Below, piece after piece: positions 62,569-64,000 of a DNA stretch of 64,000 nucleotides (positions within the stretch are counted from its first letter, which is position 1; each line of letters starts with the position of its first letter). The notes beneath the pieces are model-generated. The model saw only the letters and a program-made list of their open reading frames with translations, was not told the origin of the DNA and did no database searches. Origin of the DNA: Bosea sp. 124. Lineage in GTDB: Bacteria > Pseudomonadota > Alphaproteobacteria > Rhizobiales > Beijerinckiaceae. The stretch spans positions 3,489,001-3,553,000 of the forward strand of contig NZ_PZZM01000001.1 of assembly GCF_003046175.1 (NCBI RefSeq). Reading direction: 5' to 3'. A program made the translations under genes and the position numbers.

Positions 62569-63375
62569 ATGACGCTCGCCGTTTCCTCATCGGGCACTGC
62601 GGGCCTGCGCATCGAGCCGCGCACCGTACGGGGGCTTCTCGGCGTCGCGCTCCTCCTCGCCTGGGAGGCCCTGCCGCGCGCCGGGCTCATTCCCTCGCTG
62701 TTCCTGCCGCCGCTGAGCGAGACGCTCACGGCGCTGGGCAGTAACTGGCGCGATTATGGCTGGCATCTTCTGGTTTCGCTGAGGGCCATCGGCATCTCGA
62801 TGCTGATCGCCTGCGGGCTGGGAATTGGCGGTGGTCTGCTTTGCGGCTCGATCGCTTCGGTCAGGCGCGTGGCCCAGCCTCTGGCCTCCGGCCTGTATGC
62901 GGTGCCCTTCGTCATCCTCTATCCGCTGTTCACCGCCTGGTTCGGCATCGGCCCGCAGGCGAAGATCGCCTTCGCCAGCATCTACGGGCTGTTGCCCTGC
63001 CTGCTCGGCACGATGGCCGGCGTCCAGACGATCGACCGCCATTATGTCACCGTCGCCCGCAGCCTGAAGGCCTCGCGCTGGCAGATGATCAGCCGGGTGC
63101 TGCTGCCGGCGGCGATCCCGACCGTGCTGTCCGCCTTCCGCATCGGCGGAGCGCTCGTGATCGTGGGCATCGTCGTCGCCGAGATGCTGACCTCGGCCGA
63201 AGGCATCGGCTATCTCATCACCCGCTACCGCACCCTGCTCGACAGTCCCCGCGTCTTTGCCGGCATCCTCGTCGTCATCGCGCTGGTCTTCGCCTTCGAC
63301 GGGCTGGTGCAACTGTTCGTGCACCGGACGCGGCACTGGCGGCTCTCGACCCGCTCCGGCGAGAGCGATCCCTGA
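62569..63375 (+). CDS. TauC/SsuC-like ABC permease, second of two
   Basis: Inner-membrane permease of 268 residues with about six spans. The EAA loop is ARSLKASRWQMISRVLLPAA and EMLTSAEGIGYLITRYR follows. It starts one base after the ATPase stop. Two permease genes suggest a heterodimeric pore, which is less common in this transporter family than a homodimer. Confidence 0.91.
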   Translation: MTLAVSSSGTAGLRIEPRTVRGLLGVALLLAWEALPRAGLIPSLFLPPLSETLTALGSNWRDYGWHLLVSLRAIGISMLIACGLGIGGGLLCGSIASVRRVAQPLASGLYAVPFVILYPLFTAWFGIGPQAKIAFASIYGLLPCLLGTMAGVQTIDRHYVTVARSLKASRWQMISRVLLPAAIPTVLSAFRIGGALVIVGIVVAEMLTSAEGIGYLITRYRTLLDSPRVFAGILVVIALVFAFDGLVQLFVHRTRHWRLSTRSGESDP

Positions 63376-63426
63376 GCCGAGACCGGCCTTTCCCGATCCC
63401 ACAGACACCCCGAGCTGGAGTCAGCG

Positions 63427-64000
63427 ATGACGACCATTACCCTGTCGTTCGACAATGGGCCCGATCCCGACGTGACCCCGCAGGTGCTGAACACGCTGCG
63501 GTGCCACGATCTCCAGGCCACCTTCTTCGTGCTCGGCGACAAGCTGCGTGACCGGCGCAGGCTTTGCGAGCGGGCCCATGCCGAAGGGCACTGGATCGGC
63601 AACCACACCTTCAACCACCTCGTGCCGCTCGGCATGAGCGCGGAGGCTGGCGTGGCTACAGCCGAGATCGTCCGGACCGAAGCGCTGATCGGCGATCTGG
63701 CGCATGAGCGCCGATTCTTCCGCCCCTTCGGCGGCGGCGGCCTTCTCGACCGGCGGCTGCTCAACGGCGAGGCGCTCGCCCGTCTCCAGAGCGAAGCCTA
63801 TACTTGCGTGCTCTGGAACGTCATTCCTGAGGACTGGATGCATCCGGAGGGTTGGGTCGAGCGCGCCCTGGCGCTGTGCTTCGCGCAGGAGCACGCGCTG
63901 ATCGTGCTGCACGACCTGCCGACGGGCGCCATGAAGCAGCTCGACCGCTTCATCGTCAGCGCGCGCGATCGCGGTGCGTCCTTCCAGCAGGATTTCCCCG
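63427..64000 (+). CDS. polysaccharide deacetylase (NodB) family protein, 3' end outside window
   Basis: The first 191 codons are visible; the frame is open at the window edge. NodB-type motifs are SFDNGPD (7-13), the metal pair in NHTFNH, RPFGGGG, EDWMHP and the late LIVLHD. In the first motif the usual second Asp (DDGP), a metal ligand in classical members, is Asn. No signal peptide is present, which argues against cell-wall chitin or peptidoglycan as substrate. The gene lies 51 bases after the importer and may act on an imported amide. Confidence 0.85.
   Translation, partial: MTTITLSFDNGPDPDVTPQVLNTLRCHDLQATFFVLGDKLRDRRRLCERAHAEGHWIGNHTFNHLVPLGMSAEAGVATAEIVRTEALIGDLAHERRFFRPFGGGGLLDRRLLNGEALARLQSEAYTCVLWNVIPEDWMHPEGWVERALALCFAQEHALIVLHDLPTGAMKQLDRFIVSARDRGASFQQDFP

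Overview
The window is GC-rich, densely coded DNA from the chromosome of an alphaproteobacterium, most likely of the Hyphomicrobiales (Bosea/Bradyrhizobium-like). This is an inference. It rests on the undivided ccoNOQPGHIS cluster behind a FixK/FNR-type box, the very high density of ABC importers, the LIV-type, CaiB/BaiF and MaoC content, and the palindromic intergenic repeats. No rRNA, tRNA, CRISPR array, integrase, transposase or phage gene was seen. No gene-free stretch exceeds about 270 bases, and every larger gap is described in an entry.

Layout. 1-2.7 kb: a membrane chemoreceptor and a UDP-glucuronate 4-epimerase-like protein. 2.8-10.8 kb: the complete cbb3 oxidase and assembly operon on the minus strand, with a perfect TTGA-N6-TCAA box upstream. 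10.9-18.8 kb: a minus-strand operon of a peptide-type substrate-binding protein (SBP), two permeases, a creatininase-family hydrolase, a gamma-glutamyltransferase and a D-2-hydroxyacid dehydrogenase, with a divergent GntR/FCD regulator. 19.0-26.0 kb: a second peptide-type importer, a LysR regulator, and a LysR/MBL-fold hydrolase pair. 26.0-38.1 kb: an acyl-CoA module (CoA-transferase, acyl-CoA dehydrogenase, MaoC-type hydratase) divergent from a complete LIV-type importer, followed by aldehyde, alcohol and short-chain dehydrogenases. 38.4-40 kb: a beta-CASP MBL-fold nuclease. 40.1-46.5 kb: a siderophore island (AraC regulator, TonB receptor, esterase, ferric-siderophore SBP, DUF2218-SIP ferric reductase). 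46.6-51.0 kb: a polar amino acid importer with a PuuB-like oxidase, divergent from a PuuR-like XRE-cupin regulator. 51.0-58.1 kb: a Gfo/Idh/MocA dehydrogenase divergent from a Ugp-like importer that runs into a phosphodiesterase-fold protein and an inositol-monophosphatase-fold protein. 58.2-64 kb: a LysR gene divergent from an isochorismatase-family hydrolase, an NMT1/TauA-like importer with two permease genes, and a polysaccharide deacetylase cut by the window edge.

How the genes work together. Apart from the respiratory operon, the window is a run of self-contained nutrient modules: importer, one to three enzymes and a regulator, usually divergent. The most system-like candidates are the Ugp-like, phosphodiesterase, IMPase and sugar/inositol dehydrogenase cluster (possible scavenging of phosphodiester-linked polyols) and the polyamine-type module with a duplicated TTCACG-N2-CATGAA operator. 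A third is the siderophore island, with candidate operators in front of both the regulator and the receptor. In three different importer operons the gap between the SBP gene and the first permease gene is filled by a palindromic repeat.
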